A stretch of DNA of 64,000 bases from Anaerolineales bacterium. GTDB taxonomy: Bacteria; Chloroflexota; Anaerolineae; Aggregatilineales; UBA2796. Within the stretch, counting starts at the first letter, position 1. The number at the start of each line of letters is the position of its first letter. This document shows, piece after piece, positions 20,147 to 29,658 of the stretch. Under the pieces are notes generated by a model. It was not told the origin of the DNA. It ran no database searches and saw only the letters and a program-made list of their open reading frames with translations. The stretch covers positions 186,001 to 250,000 of the forward strand of contig JABTTZ010000001.1 of assembly GCA_015075625.1 (NCBI GenBank), written 5' to 3'. Made by a program: the position numbers and the translations under genes.

Positions 20147-21733
20147 GTGACGTTTCAACCCGGACAATCAACAAAACTGCGACGTGGTGGGGTACTCATT
20201 GGGGCGCGGCGCATTTGGCGGGAAAACCGCCGCAAGCGCCTACAAGCACCACCGCCCACCTTGCGCAATCGGATTCTGGACGGCATCCCCGGCGCTCTGA
20301 TGTGGGTGAGCTTTATCCTCGTCATCGCTGGTACAGTCTTTGCCCCGGTGGTCGTGTTCACGGTGGCTGCCTCGATTGGCGCATACATGGCACTACGTAT
20401 GGCGGCGGCAGGGGTCGCCAACCTCCTCGGCGTGCGCCATATCCGCCGTTGGGAGGCAACCGATTGGCGGGCGCAGTACCTCCGCCAACGGCGGGCAGAC
20501 AGCCTCCGTTGGGAGGACGTTCGCCATCTGGTCATTATCCCCAACTACAAAGAAGACATTACCGTTTTACGGGCAACCCTCGAACGCTTGGCGGCGTCCC
20601 CCCTTGCCCGCGAACAGATCATCATTGCCTTAGCAATGGAGGCAAGCGACCCCAACGCCGCCAGCACCGCCGCCACACTCCGTACCGAGTTTGAGGGGCG
20701 CTTTCTCGCCATTCATGCCACCCTTCACCCGCGTGGGATCGTTGGCGAGGTGGCGGGCAAGTCCTCCAATGTGGCGTGGGCGGCAAAGCACGTCCAAAAA
20801 ATGCTCTGCGAAGATACGGGCATGTGCCTTGATCACACAGTGATCACCGTCAGCGACGCCGACTCAATCCTTCACCCCCGTTACCTTGAGGCGCTCACCT
20901 GCCAATTTGCCACCACCTCTCACCGCATGAGCGCCATTTGGCAAGCGCCCATCCGCTATAATGGGAATGTGTGGGATGTTCACCCCGCCCTTGCCATTGT
21001 GCAAGCATATTCGGCGGCGTGGGAGTTGGCATACCTCGCTGGCTCATGGTGGCAAGGACTGCCCATCTCCACCTATTCCCTCAGCCTGCGCTTGGCGCAT
21101 GATGTGGGCTATTGGGATACCGATGTGATCGCTGAAGACTGGCACATGTTCATCAAGTGCTACTTTGGGCGCAAGGGCTTGCTCCAAATTGAACCGATTT
21201 ACTTGCCCTTCTCCGCCTATTCGGTGACGGGCGATGGCTTCATCGACTCCTGCCGGAATCGCTACAACCAAACGCTCCGCCATGCGTGGGGGGCGAAAGA
21301 GATGGGCTACACGATCCGTCTGATGATGGAACGTCCCATCCCCTTTCATCGGGCGCTGCGGGTGTTCTTGCGCGTCTCCCACGATAACCTCATGGCGGGC
21401 GCTGGCTGGATGATTATGACGGTGGGGACACAACTTCCCCTCATCTTGAATCCCGGGTTGTTCTTAGGACGGATTTTCTCCCCAGAATTCCTGATCATTC
21501 AGGGGGCGCTCGTCACAGTAGCAGCCATGGGGATGCTCTTTTATTGGATCGACCTGAAGATGCGCCCGCCGCGCTCTCACCCCTGGCGGCTTGGTGAGGT
21601 TGTTTTGACTGGAGGGAGTTTCATTGCCCTCGGTATCTTGGTCTTGATCCTCGTTGCTCTACCGGCAATTGAGGCGCAGACGCGGCTGATGCTCGGCGTA
21701 TCGTTGGAATACAAAGTGGCACGGAAAGTCTAA
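20147..21733 (+). CDS. Membrane glycosyltransferase family 2 (processive-type)
   Basis: A 528-residue membrane glycosyltransferase, probably using a nucleotide sugar for polysaccharide or glycolipid assembly. It starts with GTG at 20147, 7 nt after GGAAGGA. Two N-terminal helices (about 48-90) precede a GT2 catalytic domain: HLVIIPNYKED, the metal-binding SDADS, the acidic catalytic IAEDWHMF and RNRYNQTLRH (QxxRW-like region). Two or more C-terminal helices follow (about 420-515). The product cannot be assigned. A hairpin lies just after the stop. Confidence 0.85.
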   Translation: MTFQPGQSTKLRRGGVLIGARRIWRENRRKRLQAPPPTLRNRILDGIPGALMWVSFILVIAGTVFAPVVVFTVAASIGAYMALRMAAAGVANLLGVRHIRRWEATDWRAQYLRQRRADSLRWEDVRHLVIIPNYKEDITVLRATLERLAASPLAREQIIIALAMEASDPNAASTAATLRTEFEGRFLAIHATLHPRGIVGEVAGKSSNVAWAAKHVQKMLCEDTGMCLDHTVITVSDADSILHPRYLEALTCQFATTSHRMSAIWQAPIRYNGNVWDVHPALAIVQAYSAAWELAYLAGSWWQGLPISTYSLSLRLAHDVGYWDTDVIAEDWHMFIKCYFGRKGLLQIEPIYLPFSAYSVTGDGFIDSCRNRYNQTLRHAWGAKEMGYTIRLMMERPIPFHRALRVFLRVSHDNLMAGAGWMIMTVGTQLPLILNPGLFLGRIFSPEFLIIQGALVTVAAMGMLFYWIDLKMRPPRSHPWRLGEVVLTGGSFIALGILVLILVALPAIEAQTRLMLGVSLEYKVARKV

Positions 21734-21751
21734 CCCCGCCTTGTTCGTATT

Positions 21752-21773
21752 GGGCAGCCCGATAAGGCTGCCC
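21752..21773 (+). terminator. Hairpin after the GT2 gene
   Basis: GGGCAGCC (21752-21759) pairs with GGCTGCCC (21766-21773) around a 6-nt loop, 18 bp after the stop codon. There is no marked T-run. Confidence 0.45.
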
Positions 21774-21875
21774 TGTCAGAATGCCCCTCAATGTCTTGCC
21801 CCATAAACTATCAGGGCGGAGGGGCGTATCCTTCGTACCATCTACCATCATCAAGGGAGTAGAAATAAGAAAGCT

Positions 21876-22076
21876 ATGGATAGCGAAATCCCAACGGAAG
21901 TCCTTGCCGAAACAGAAAATTACAGCGTGTGGATGTCCCAAGAGCCAGATGGTGAAGTCCAGTACCACCTTGAGGTGGGGACGGGCAATGTCACCATCCA
22001 TTTTTATCAGGAAGAATGGGATGAGTTCCTTGAACTGTTGAAGCCTCTGACAGGGGCAAAACAGCCCAAAAAGTAA
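21876..22076 (+). CDS. Small acidic hypothetical protein
   Basis: A 66-residue protein, MDSEIPTEVLAETENYSVWM at the start, acidic and rich in aromatic residues, with a strand-like core and an EEWDEFLELLK helix near the end. A purine-rich stretch (AAGGGAG, then AAGAAAG) precedes the ATG. It stands alone between two hairpins (21752-21773 and 22088-22109). No family was recognised; the length, codon choice and ribosome site argue for a real gene. Confidence 0.65.
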   Translation: MDSEIPTEVLAETENYSVWMSQEPDGEVQYHLEVGTGNVTIHFYQEEWDEFLELLKPLTGAKQPKK

Positions 22077-22087
22077 ATCCAGTAGGC

Positions 22088-22109
22088 GTAGTCCCTCTTA
22101 GGGGACTAC
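22088..22109 (+). terminator. Hairpin after the small acidic gene
   Basis: GTAGTCCC (22088-22095) pairs with GGGACTAC (22102-22109) around a TCTTAG loop, 12 bp after the stop codon. No T-run follows. Confidence 0.45.
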
Positions 22110-22142
22110 CCTCCTAGACACATCAGACGCACCATCAGCCTC

Positions 22143-22970
22143 ATGCCTCACCCGGATACCCTCACTGAAATGCTCCGCCACCTACCTCCTAGTGGGGAGC
22201 GACTCCATTTGATTCACCTCGGTGATGCCGACTCTGCCGCATTTTTTAGCCAGTCCCGTCCCGATCTGCATATCACACAGACCCCTCCCCTCCTTACTTT
22301 TGAACCAACGAGTGCCGACGCCCTCATCGCCTTCAACCGCGCCGATACCCTCACCGCCGACAATCCCCCTTTTTTAGCGCAGACGAGGACGGTGCTGCGC
22401 CCCGGCGGGCGGTTGATCCTTCTCGATCAGGATAGGGAGGATCACTTTACAAGGATTGTCGGCGTGTTAGAGGAGGCGGGCTTCGTCCGCGTCCTTGCCG
22501 AGCGCCTTCCGAAGGGGGCGGGAATTCTGGCACGGGGGGAAGTTCCCTACCCAAACCTGACGACTCTGGAACGGATTGCCCTGAGCGCCGAACGTGGGGG
22601 GGAGGCTCTCCCCAATCGGCAGAGGGAGTATCTGTATCTGTTCCTCTTGATCCGGCAGACGCCCAACAAGCCAGCGTGGGCGCTCACCCCCGCCGATACA
22701 CTCCGTTGGGAGGCGATCACGGCGGCGGACGGGGGCGGTGCGGCGGTGCTGCTCACCTTTACCTCACTCCCCAAAGCCGTTCAATTCATGCAAGCGGCGG
22801 TGAAGGCAGGCGCAATCCGCGATGTGAACAAGATCGCCAAGTTCTCCTCGGAAGTAGCGGCGGTATGGACACTCCCGCACATGGTGAACCCAACCTTTGA
22901 GGTTGCTCGCTATGCGTTCACCGCCCCCTATGGCATTGATCCTGCCAGCGCCATCAGCGGGGAGGAATAA
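22143..22970 (+). CDS. Methyltransferase-like protein of unknown function
   Basis: A 275-residue soluble protein. The N-terminal half resembles the end of a class I SAM-dependent methyltransferase fold (FLAQTRTVLRPGGRLILLDQD, residues about 76-96). The glycine-rich SAM-binding motif is not evident: the position reads LIHLGDADSAAFF. It may therefore be a degenerate relative. The C-terminal 110 residues (AAVLLTFTSLPKAVQFMQAA) form a separate domain that I do not recognise. No ribosome site is obvious. It overlaps the convergent GT4 gene by 17 bp. Confidence 0.5.
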   Translation: MPHPDTLTEMLRHLPPSGERLHLIHLGDADSAAFFSQSRPDLHITQTPPLLTFEPTSADALIAFNRADTLTADNPPFLAQTRTVLRPGGRLILLDQDREDHFTRIVGVLEEAGFVRVLAERLPKGAGILARGEVPYPNLTTLERIALSAERGGEALPNRQREYLYLFLLIRQTPNKPAWALTPADTLRWEAITAADGGGAAVLLTFTSLPKAVQFMQAAVKAGAIRDVNKIAKFSSEVAAVWTLPHMVNPTFEVARYAFTAPYGIDPASAISGEE

Positions 22971-24108
22971 GCTCCGCAAGAATCGCCTCTGCCCGCGCCC
23001 CATACGCCACCCACCCGCCAAGCCCTGCTACCTTTGCCTGTCCCGCCGCGCCCATTGCTCGGCGTTCCTCAGCATGATCGCGCAGATAGACCGCTCGCGC
23101 CCGCAGCGCTAAGGGGTCACGAATGGGGACAATGAATCCCTCCCGCCCATCCTCAATGAGCATCCCCACCGCGCCGGTGTTCGCCGTCCCAATCACGGGC
23201 AACCCGCACGCCATCGCTTGGGGGACAACCATCCCAAAGCCATCTTCAAGGGAGGCAATGGCGAACACATCGGCGGCGCGGTAGTGATCGACAAGCGCAG
23301 CTTGGGAGACATTCGGGATATGGGTGAATTGACCTCCATAGCGCCGCACGATCGGACGCATCTCGGCATCAATCCCCCCCACCAAAACGAGATCAATTCC
23401 AGGCTGCCCACACAGCCCCTCAAGCAGATCGGGGATTCCCTTACGAAGGCTCACCGCGCCAGCATAGATCACTCGTAAGGGGGCGTTGTTTGGGCGGGGC
23501 ATCCTCCCTGTTGGCGTGAAACGTGCCAGATCAACCCCCAACGGGTTGACGACAACCTTCCCCGCTGCAACACCCTGATCGAGGAAGGTTTGGCGGGCGA
23601 ACGCCGAGAGGGTAACGACCCGATCTGCAAGGGCATACTCCGCCAATTCGCGGCGCACCGCCCACGCCGGAACGGACGTCCGCGCCGCCGGAAGCCCTTG
23701 CCGCGCATATTCCGCGCTCAAAATAGCACGCTGCGTGACGATATGTGCCGATCCACGCTCTAGAATCGTTCGCACGCCGCGCCGTTGCGCCGCCAGAAAG
23801 GTTGCCCACGCCGTCTGCGAAAGGGCGATGAGGGCATCGGCAGGGGGCAGCACCCGCGCTGTCCAGCGGTCATGGGTTGTCACCGAAAGGCGGCTCAGGC
23901 GCTTGCTGAGGCGCGTCAATCCCGCCCGCACAAGGGCGAGTTCAAGCGTTGGGAGGTAGGGAAGGGTTTGGGCAAGGGGGCGCAGTTCGGAATCAAGGCG
24001 CTGGCGAGGGTAGCCCGTTAGCAGAGTGACGCTATGCCCGCGTCGGGCAAGCTCCCGCGCCAAGTCAAAGAGGTGGAAACGCCCAACGGCAGAAACGGTG
24101 ATCTTCAG
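22954..24108 (-). CDS. Glycosyltransferase family 4 (GT-B fold)
   Basis: Cytoplasmic nucleotide-sugar-dependent glycosyltransferase. The conserved GT4 N-terminus KITVSAVGRFHLFDLA is in frame upstream of the first TTG (24063). The start is therefore placed at CTG 24108-24106, 8 nt after AAGG, giving 384 residues; no ATG, GTG or TTG covers this region. The donor-binding half shows RVIYAGAVSLRKGIPDLLEG and the E-x7-E type segment EDGFGMVVPQAMACGLPVIGT. It starts just after the FAD oxidase stop, so translational coupling is likely. The acceptor sugar is unknown. Confidence 0.85.
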   Translation of the reverse strand: MKITVSAVGRFHLFDLARELARRGHSVTLLTGYPRQRLDSELRPLAQTLPYLPTLELALVRAGLTRLSKRLSRLSVTTHDRWTARVLPPADALIALSQTAWATFLAAQRRGVRTILERGSAHIVTQRAILSAEYARQGLPAARTSVPAWAVRRELAEYALADRVVTLSAFARQTFLDQGVAAGKVVVNPLGVDLARFTPTGRMPRPNNAPLRVIYAGAVSLRKGIPDLLEGLCGQPGIDLVLVGGIDAEMRPIVRRYGGQFTHIPNVSQAALVDHYRAADVFAIASLEDGFGMVVPQAMACGLPVIGTANTGAVGMLIEDGREGFIVPIRDPLALRARAVYLRDHAEERRAMGAAGQAKVAGLGGWVAYGARAEAILAELIPPR

Positions 24109-24119
24109 GGGGTGAGCCT

Positions 24120-25268
24120 TCAGCGTCCGTCTAACCGCGCACTATCCACGACGCCCGCCCGAACGCCCTTTAAGAGGCGCTCCACCGCCCGCTCTGCGGT
24201 TGCCGCCCCCAACGCCAAGCCATGCCCAGTGAAGCCCACCGCAAAGCCTACGTTCGGTTTCTCTGGCAAAACTCCCACCAGCGGCAGCCCATCAAGGCTG
24301 AAGCCCATAATCCCCGCCCACCGGCGCTCTATCGGCGCATCGACCTCTGGAAAGCGCTCCTTCAGATACGCCTCTAGGGTGCGCTGGACGGGGTCAGTGG
24401 TGCGGTCATCGGTGGTGTCGTTTTCAAGCGGCTTGTTCTGTTTGCGCCCGCCGCCAATCAACAAGCGTCCGTCGAAGGTCTCCCGATAGTACATATACCC
24501 ATAATCACTGTAGCCGCAGGTGGGGAGTACGGACTCCTTCAGGGGGGCGGTGGCGAGGACTTGCCCCCGTGTGGGGATCACTTTCCCCACAAAATAAGGT
24601 TCAATGAGGGCGGAATAAGCGTTCGTGCAGAGCATCACATGGCGGGCGTGGAAGCGATAGAGCCGTGAATAGACCCAAACCGAATCGGGCGACTCTTGGT
24701 GGATGGCGTAAACTTCGTTGTTGGTGACCATCTCCGCGCCGGATTCGGCAAAGACGGCTTGCGCCAGCCTCACCGGATGCACCGCCCCATCGAAGGGCTG
24801 CCGAATGGCGGCGTGATACCCGCGCTGAAGGGGATCGCTGCTCAGGTACTCAATCGGGATACCATCGCGTTCCATCATGCGGGCGGCGATGAGCAGATCG
24901 GCGGCTTCGTCCTCGCTTTCTGCCAGCAGCAGCGATCCGCTGTTGGTAAGGGGGACGGCGTGCCGTTCGGCAAAGAATCGCCAATAGGTGTGTGTTTTTT
25001 GGGAGATGTCCCAAATCTCCCGCGTGGCAGCGTGACCGTGCTTATCAATGGCGTGATGATAATAGGTATCCGGTCCGGTGATCATAAAGCCGGCGTTGCG
25101 TCCGCTTGCGCCGAGAGCAATATCACGCATTTCGGTGATCACGACGCCCCGCCCCATTTGGGCGGCAAAATAAGCAACCGTACAGCCGATGATCCCCCCG
25201 CCAATGACCAGAAAATCAACCTCACGGATGGGCTGCGTGTCATCGGCGTGCCAAATGGAGACAGTCAT
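24120..25268 (-). CDS. FAD-dependent amine/amino-acid oxidase (DAO family)
   Basis: A 382-residue flavoprotein. The FAD-binding N-terminal fold reads VDFLVIGGGIIGCTVAYFAAQ, a GxGxxG dinucleotide motif (about 22-27), followed by GASGRNAGF. The C-terminal part has RRWAGIMGFSLDGLPLVG and FTGHGLALG, typical of the DAO family (glycine, sarcosine or gamma-glutamylputrescine oxidases). The substrate is unresolved; GASGRNAGF resembles GASGRNGGQ of PuuB-like enzymes. It lies 105 bp after recR and immediately before the GT4 gene on the minus strand. Confidence 0.87.
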   Translation of the reverse strand: MTVSIWHADDTQPIREVDFLVIGGGIIGCTVAYFAAQMGRGVVITEMRDIALGASGRNAGFMITGPDTYYHHAIDKHGHAATREIWDISQKTHTYWRFFAERHAVPLTNSGSLLLAESEDEAADLLIAARMMERDGIPIEYLSSDPLQRGYHAAIRQPFDGAVHPVRLAQAVFAESGAEMVTNNEVYAIHQESPDSVWVYSRLYRFHARHVMLCTNAYSALIEPYFVGKVIPTRGQVLATAPLKESVLPTCGYSDYGYMYYRETFDGRLLIGGGRKQNKPLENDTTDDRTTDPVQRTLEAYLKERFPEVDAPIERRWAGIMGFSLDGLPLVGVLPEKPNVGFAVGFTGHGLALGAATAERAVERLLKGVRAGVVDSARLDGR

Positions 25269-25373
25269 AGTGTGCAGTATCCTTGCTGACTCACTGAGGT
25301 TACGCGGGTACCCTCACTCCCCCTTACCGTTACAGCGATGCGCCTCGGCAAAATCAAGGTCATCTTAGGCATT

Positions 25374-25982
25374 CTATAGGTTTTGTCGCCCTTCCAGAGC
25401 CCGCATCAGAGTTGCGGCGTCGGCATGTTCCAAGTCCGATCCGGTGGAAAGCCCGCGTGCAAGGCGCGTCACCTTCACCGTGAGCGACGCCCGCCCCAAT
25501 TCATCGCGAATGAACTGCGCTGTGGCGTCCCCTTCCATGCCTGGGTTCGTGGCGAGGATGATCTCGGTAATCATCCCCTCTTTCACCCGCCCGATCAACT
25601 CTTTGATCTTCAAATTCTCGGCAAAAATCCCTTCACGCGGGCTGAGGACGCCGTGCAAGACATGGTAACGCCCCTGAAAAACACCCGCCCGCTCTAATGC
25701 CAGCACATCGAGGGGTTCTTCAACGACGGCAACTAGCTTTCCATCGCGGCGTTCATCGGTGCAGATGGGGCAGGTTTCGTCCTCGGTGATGTTGAAACAG
25801 ACCTTGCACAGGCGTGTTTTCGCCTTCAGGTCGGTGATTGCGGTGGAAAGCGCTGAGGCGAGGTCTTCCGGCGAACGGAGCAGGAAATAGGTGAGCCGTG
25901 AGGCGGTTTTCGGTCCTATCCCCGGCAGACGGGAAAAGGAATCGATCAGACGGGTGACGGATTCAGGGATGGCTTTCGACAT
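25374..25982 (-). CDS. recR: Recombination mediator protein RecR
   Basis: DNA-binding clamp that works with RecF/RecO to load RecA on gapped DNA. It has 202 residues from the ATG at 25982; a GTG two codons upstream is possible. Domain order is helix-hairpin-helix RLPGIGPKTASRL, the four-cysteine zinc motif (CKVC...CPIC, about 55-72), and a Toprim domain (LVAVVEEPLDVLALE, YHVLHGVLSPREG), then a C-terminal Walker-like region. It follows dnaX and ybaB, the classic conserved gene order. Confidence 0.96.
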   Translation of the reverse strand: MSKAIPESVTRLIDSFSRLPGIGPKTASRLTYFLLRSPEDLASALSTAITDLKAKTRLCKVCFNITEDETCPICTDERRDGKLVAVVEEPLDVLALERAGVFQGRYHVLHGVLSPREGIFAENLKIKELIGRVKEGMITEIILATNPGMEGDATAQFIRDELGRASLTVKVTRLARGLSTGSDLEHADAATLMRALEGRQNL

Positions 25983-26097
25983 GATCACTTTGGCTTTGAT
26001 GGGTTGCTAATCACAAACAGATCGTCACACCTCAGCACACATTGCGGGCGCATGACGATGCGCCCGCCAGCCGCACGGGGAGTAAAGAAGGCGCGTC

Positions 26098-26487
26098 TTA
26101 GCCGCCGAGCAAACCGCCCAAGCCGCCCAGAACATCATTCACGCCGCCGGAAACCGCTTCCATCCGTTCGGCAGCGCGTTTCTGACTTTCCTCAATTGCC
26201 TGATTCACGGCGACCACCAGCAAATCTTGAAGGTCGGTGCGCCATTCGGGGTCGTTGGTGTCCAGCGCCTCTGGATTGATGGTGATCGACTGGATGCGCT
26301 GATGCCCGCTGATAACAATGGTCACTGCGCCGCCGCCTGCCTTCACCTCAAGCGTTTCGTTGGCAAGCGCCTCTTGTGCTTTTGCCATGTCTTCCTGCAT
26401 TTTTTGCAGTTGCTTCATCATCCCGCCCATCGAGCCGCCACCGCCCATCCCAGGACCGCCAAAGCCGCCGCTGCGTCGTTTTGTCAT
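26098..26487 (-). CDS. ybaB: YbaB/EbfC nucleoid-associated protein
   Basis: A small DNA-binding protein of 129 residues, usually dimeric. After a Gly/Met-rich N-terminal stretch (8-24) it shows the family's coiled helix MMKQLQKMQEDMAKAQEAL and a central sheet VTIVISGHQRIQSITINPE, then a helix with AVNQAIEESQKRAAERM. It lies 8 bp after dnaX and 115 bp before recR, the order seen in many bacteria. The glycine-rich ends are longer than in E. coli. Confidence 0.94.
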   Translation of the reverse strand: MTKRRSGGFGGPGMGGGGSMGGMMKQLQKMQEDMAKAQEALANETLEVKAGGGAVTIVISGHQRIQSITINPEALDTNDPEWRTDLQDLLVVAVNQAIEESQKRAAERMEAVSGGVNDVLGGLGGLLGG

Positions 26488-26495
26488 GAGTTTTG

Positions 26496-28076
26496 TTATG
26501 ATCCTCCCTCTGAATCATCTACACGGGTTACTTTTCCCCCGGTCTTTAGTTCGTTAGCAATCACCGGGTCGTATTTGATTGTATCATCAACCTTGCTGGC
26601 TTGCGTCCCCTGCTGAATGATTCTCACTTGCAAGGGCGTTTTCAGCACCCCACTGATGATCTTCGCCAATATGGGAACGTCCTTTGCCAAGCGCGTATGC
26701 GCCCACGATTCGCGCACCCGAAGGATAACCGTACTTCCCTCCACCCCATGCGGCGTGGCTTGCGCCTCCATGATGCGGATCATCGGCAGGTTTTCCGTCG
26801 CCTGCACGTAATGGAGGATTGCTTTCCAGTGATTCTGGATCAGGGTCAAGGTCACGGCGCCGTTGGGGGGTGGTTCGCTGGGTAGCTGTGTTTCCATCAG
26901 GTTAAGCGGTGGAGCAGCGTTTTCGGGACGGCGAAGCGTGGCGGTGGGCGGTGCTGCCCGTTCAGGGCGGGGGGCGGGGGGAGCGTTTTCCTCAAAGGAG
27001 CGTGTACTTTCCACAAGCGCCAGTTCCAGCGGAAGCTGCGGCTGCCAACCCGATTTCATCTCGTAGAGGGCGCTGTTGAAGGCGCGTACTGCCCGCAGCA
27101 GCGCCCCCCGCCCGATTTGGGCGGCAAGGGTGGCGAGTGTCTCGCGCATATCCTCACTGGTTTCAACCAAATCAGGTCCGCCCGTCTGAACAAGAAGGAT
27201 GTTCCGCAAATAGTCGACGATCTGCCGTCCAAACTGTCCGGGATCAGCGCCTTCCTCCACTGCCCGGTGCAAGAGGGCTAAGCCCCCTGCCGCGTCTTGC
27301 GCCACAATCGCCTGAGCAAGCCGCCCCACCATCCGAATGCCCGCCGTTCCCAAGACACGCTCTGCATAATCAAGGGTGATCATCTCGGTTGGGTCAGCGA
27401 TCAGTTGATCGAGCAAGCTGATGCTGTCGCGAACGCTCCCCGTCCCTTGTCCGGCGATGAGTTCCAAAACCGCCCGTTCGACATTCACGCCCTCTGTCTC
27501 GGCAATCTCACCAAGCCGATTTGCCACCTCCTGCGTGGAGACGCGCCGAAACTCAAAGATCAGCGAGCGGCTTTTGATCGTCGGCGGCACTTTATCCAGT
27601 TCGGTGGTGGCTAGGATAAAAATGGCGTGGTCGGGCGGTTCTTCCAACGTCTTTAAGAGCGCATCGAACGCCGCACCGGAAAAACGATGCACTTCGTCAA
27701 TGATATAAACTTTGTAGCGCCCTTCATTAGGGGAGAAGGCAATTTTGTTGCGCAGTTCGCGCACATCGTCCACCCCGTTGTTGCTGGCGGCATCGATCTC
27801 AATCAAATCCATAAAGCGCCCCTCGTTGATCGCCGTGCAGTGATCACAGTCATCGCAGGGGCGGCTGGCAAGGTCGGGATGGAGGCAGTTCACGGCTTTG
27901 GCAAGGATGCGTGCCATCGTCGTTTTGCCCGTCCCACGCGGTCCGTTAAAGAGGTAAGCGTGCCGGATTCGCTCCCCAATCAGCGCGTTGCGAAGCGTAT
28001 GCGTGATGTGTTCCTGTCCAATCACATGCTCAAACATGCGTGGACGCCATTTCAAGTAAAGCGCCTGTTCGGGCAA
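26496..28076 (-). CDS. dnaX: DNA polymerase III subunit gamma/tau
   Basis: Clamp-loader ATPase of the replicase, 526 residues. It starts with TTG (28076-28074) about 6 nt after GAGGAA, giving the family N-terminus MPEQALYLKWRPRMFEHVIG. It has Walker A GPRGTGKT (45-52), the zinc module with Cys64, Cys74, Cys77 and Cys80, Walker B/DExH-type IIDEVHRFS (Asp127) and sensor ILATTELDKVPPTIKSR. The C-terminal region (about 370-526) is proline-rich and then globular, as in tau. No clear slippery heptamer for gamma formation was identified. It heads the dnaX-ybaB-recR cluster. Confidence 0.96.
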   Translation of the reverse strand: MPEQALYLKWRPRMFEHVIGQEHITHTLRNALIGERIRHAYLFNGPRGTGKTTMARILAKAVNCLHPDLASRPCDDCDHCTAINEGRFMDLIEIDAASNNGVDDVRELRNKIAFSPNEGRYKVYIIDEVHRFSGAAFDALLKTLEEPPDHAIFILATTELDKVPPTIKSRSLIFEFRRVSTQEVANRLGEIAETEGVNVERAVLELIAGQGTGSVRDSISLLDQLIADPTEMITLDYAERVLGTAGIRMVGRLAQAIVAQDAAGGLALLHRAVEEGADPGQFGRQIVDYLRNILLVQTGGPDLVETSEDMRETLATLAAQIGRGALLRAVRAFNSALYEMKSGWQPQLPLELALVESTRSFEENAPPAPRPERAAPPTATLRRPENAAPPLNLMETQLPSEPPPNGAVTLTLIQNHWKAILHYVQATENLPMIRIMEAQATPHGVEGSTVILRVRESWAHTRLAKDVPILAKIISGVLKTPLQVRIIQQGTQASKVDDTIKYDPVIANELKTGGKVTRVDDSEGGS

Positions 28077-28143
28077 GGGAAATTCCTCGTTCGCTGGTCA
28101 TTTCTATTGTAACATAGAACAAGCGTTTTAGGGACGACGATCC

Positions 28144-29550
28144 TTAGAGGCGATAAGCATCTTTTGCCAAGCCATAGGCACAGGCATACGCCATGCTCTG
28201 TGCCTCGTCCTCATCAATCATCCCCCGTACCAGCAGCCCAGAGAGCCACTCACAGACCGCCCGCCGCCAGAGATCGTGACGGGCGGGGATGCTCAAAAAG
28301 GCGCGGGTGTCGTCGTTAAAGCCGGTGGTATTGGGGAGTCCAGCCGTTTCAATGACCTGCGCAAAGTACCGCTGCATCCCGTTCCAACTATCATGAAACC
28401 ACCAGGGGGGACCGAGCCGGAGCGCCGGATAATGTCCGGCAAGGGGGGCAAGCTCGCGGCTGTAGGTCGCTTCATCAAGGGTGAACAGAATCAAGGTCAG
28501 ATGGCGATCATTCCCCACATAATCGAGGAGTGGTTTCAGGTTACGGGTGAATTCCGCCGCAAGGGGTATATCCGCACCGCGATCCCGCCCAAAGCGCCGA
28601 AAGACCTCGGCATTGTGGTTGCGATGGACGCCGACATGAAGCTGCATCACCAGACCATCTTCGCGGCTCATGCCCGCCATCTCAATGAGCATATGTCCGG
28701 TGAACCGTGCCGCGTCCTCCGCCCCTGCCTCCCCGCGTAGGGCGCGTTCAAAAATCGCCTCTGCTTGTGCCTTGCTAAGCCGCTCTGTATAGGGGGTCGT
28801 CGCGCCATGATCGGTTGCTGTCGCCCCCCGTTCCTTGAAAAATGCCCGTCGCTCGGCAAGGGCGCGGTGGAAGGCGTCATAGGTGTGGATGGTGATCCCG
28901 CTGAGGGCGCTCAGGCGGTCTACCTCCTCCCGCCAGCCGGCACTTTCAAGGTTCAGCAGCGCATCCGGACGAAAGGTGGGTAGGATGCGCCCCAACCATC
29001 CCGATGCCCGAATCCGGTCATGGTCTGCCAGCGTATCCGTCGCCGCGTCCGTCGTACACAGCACCTCAATGGCGAACTGCTCATAGAGTTGGCGAGGCGA
29101 GAAGGCAGGGTCGCTCAGCCGTGCGCTGATCTGATCGTGGACACTCGCGGCGTTGGCGGGGGTCAGTGTGTCGCTGATCCCGAATACGTCTTCAAGGGCA
29201 TAGCGCAGCCAAAGCGCCGTTGGTGTCCCGCGAAAGCAATGCCAATGGTCGGCAAAGCACTGCCATATGGCACGCGGATCGCCTTCGATGGGTGTGCCAT
29301 CGGCGCTTGGAATGCCAAGCTGTTCCAGCGGCACGCCAACGGCGTAAAGCATCCGCAGAATGTAGTGATCGGGGGTGATCAAGAGGTTTGTTGGTGAGCC
29401 GAAGCGGTAATCGGGATCGCTGAACAGGCGCGGATCGATATGTCCATGTGGGCAGATCAGAGGGAGGGGGGCTATCCCTGTATAGAGGGCAAGCGCCAGT
29501 GATTTTTGCGCCGGGTCAGGGGAAAAATAGCGATCGGTGCGGAGCGGCAT
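28144..29550 (-). CDS. uxaC: Glucuronate (uronate) isomerase
   Basis: Interconverts D-glucuronate and D-fructuronate (or galacturonate and tagaturonate) in uronate breakdown; amidohydrolase-related TIM barrel. The 468 residues match the usual length. Signatures include LICPHGHIDPRLF with metal-binding His residues, LQLHVGVHRNHN and GPPWWFHDSWNGM. No other hexuronate catabolic gene was recognised in the window, so it is isolated. The ATG is at 29550-29548. Confidence 0.93.
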   Translation of the reverse strand: MPLRTDRYFSPDPAQKSLALALYTGIAPLPLICPHGHIDPRLFSDPDYRFGSPTNLLITPDHYILRMLYAVGVPLEQLGIPSADGTPIEGDPRAIWQCFADHWHCFRGTPTALWLRYALEDVFGISDTLTPANAASVHDQISARLSDPAFSPRQLYEQFAIEVLCTTDAATDTLADHDRIRASGWLGRILPTFRPDALLNLESAGWREEVDRLSALSGITIHTYDAFHRALAERRAFFKERGATATDHGATTPYTERLSKAQAEAIFERALRGEAGAEDAARFTGHMLIEMAGMSREDGLVMQLHVGVHRNHNAEVFRRFGRDRGADIPLAAEFTRNLKPLLDYVGNDRHLTLILFTLDEATYSRELAPLAGHYPALRLGPPWWFHDSWNGMQRYFAQVIETAGLPNTTGFNDDTRAFLSIPARHDLWRRAVCEWLSGLLVRGMIDEDEAQSMAYACAYGLAKDAYRL

Positions 29551-29658
29551 AATGGGTAAAGTCTTTCTGTTGCTGTCATTTTAAGAATAGCTACGAACGA
29601 ACATGAACCAAAAAAGTACGTTTCCCGATTGTCTAAAATAACCTACACTATGTCATAT

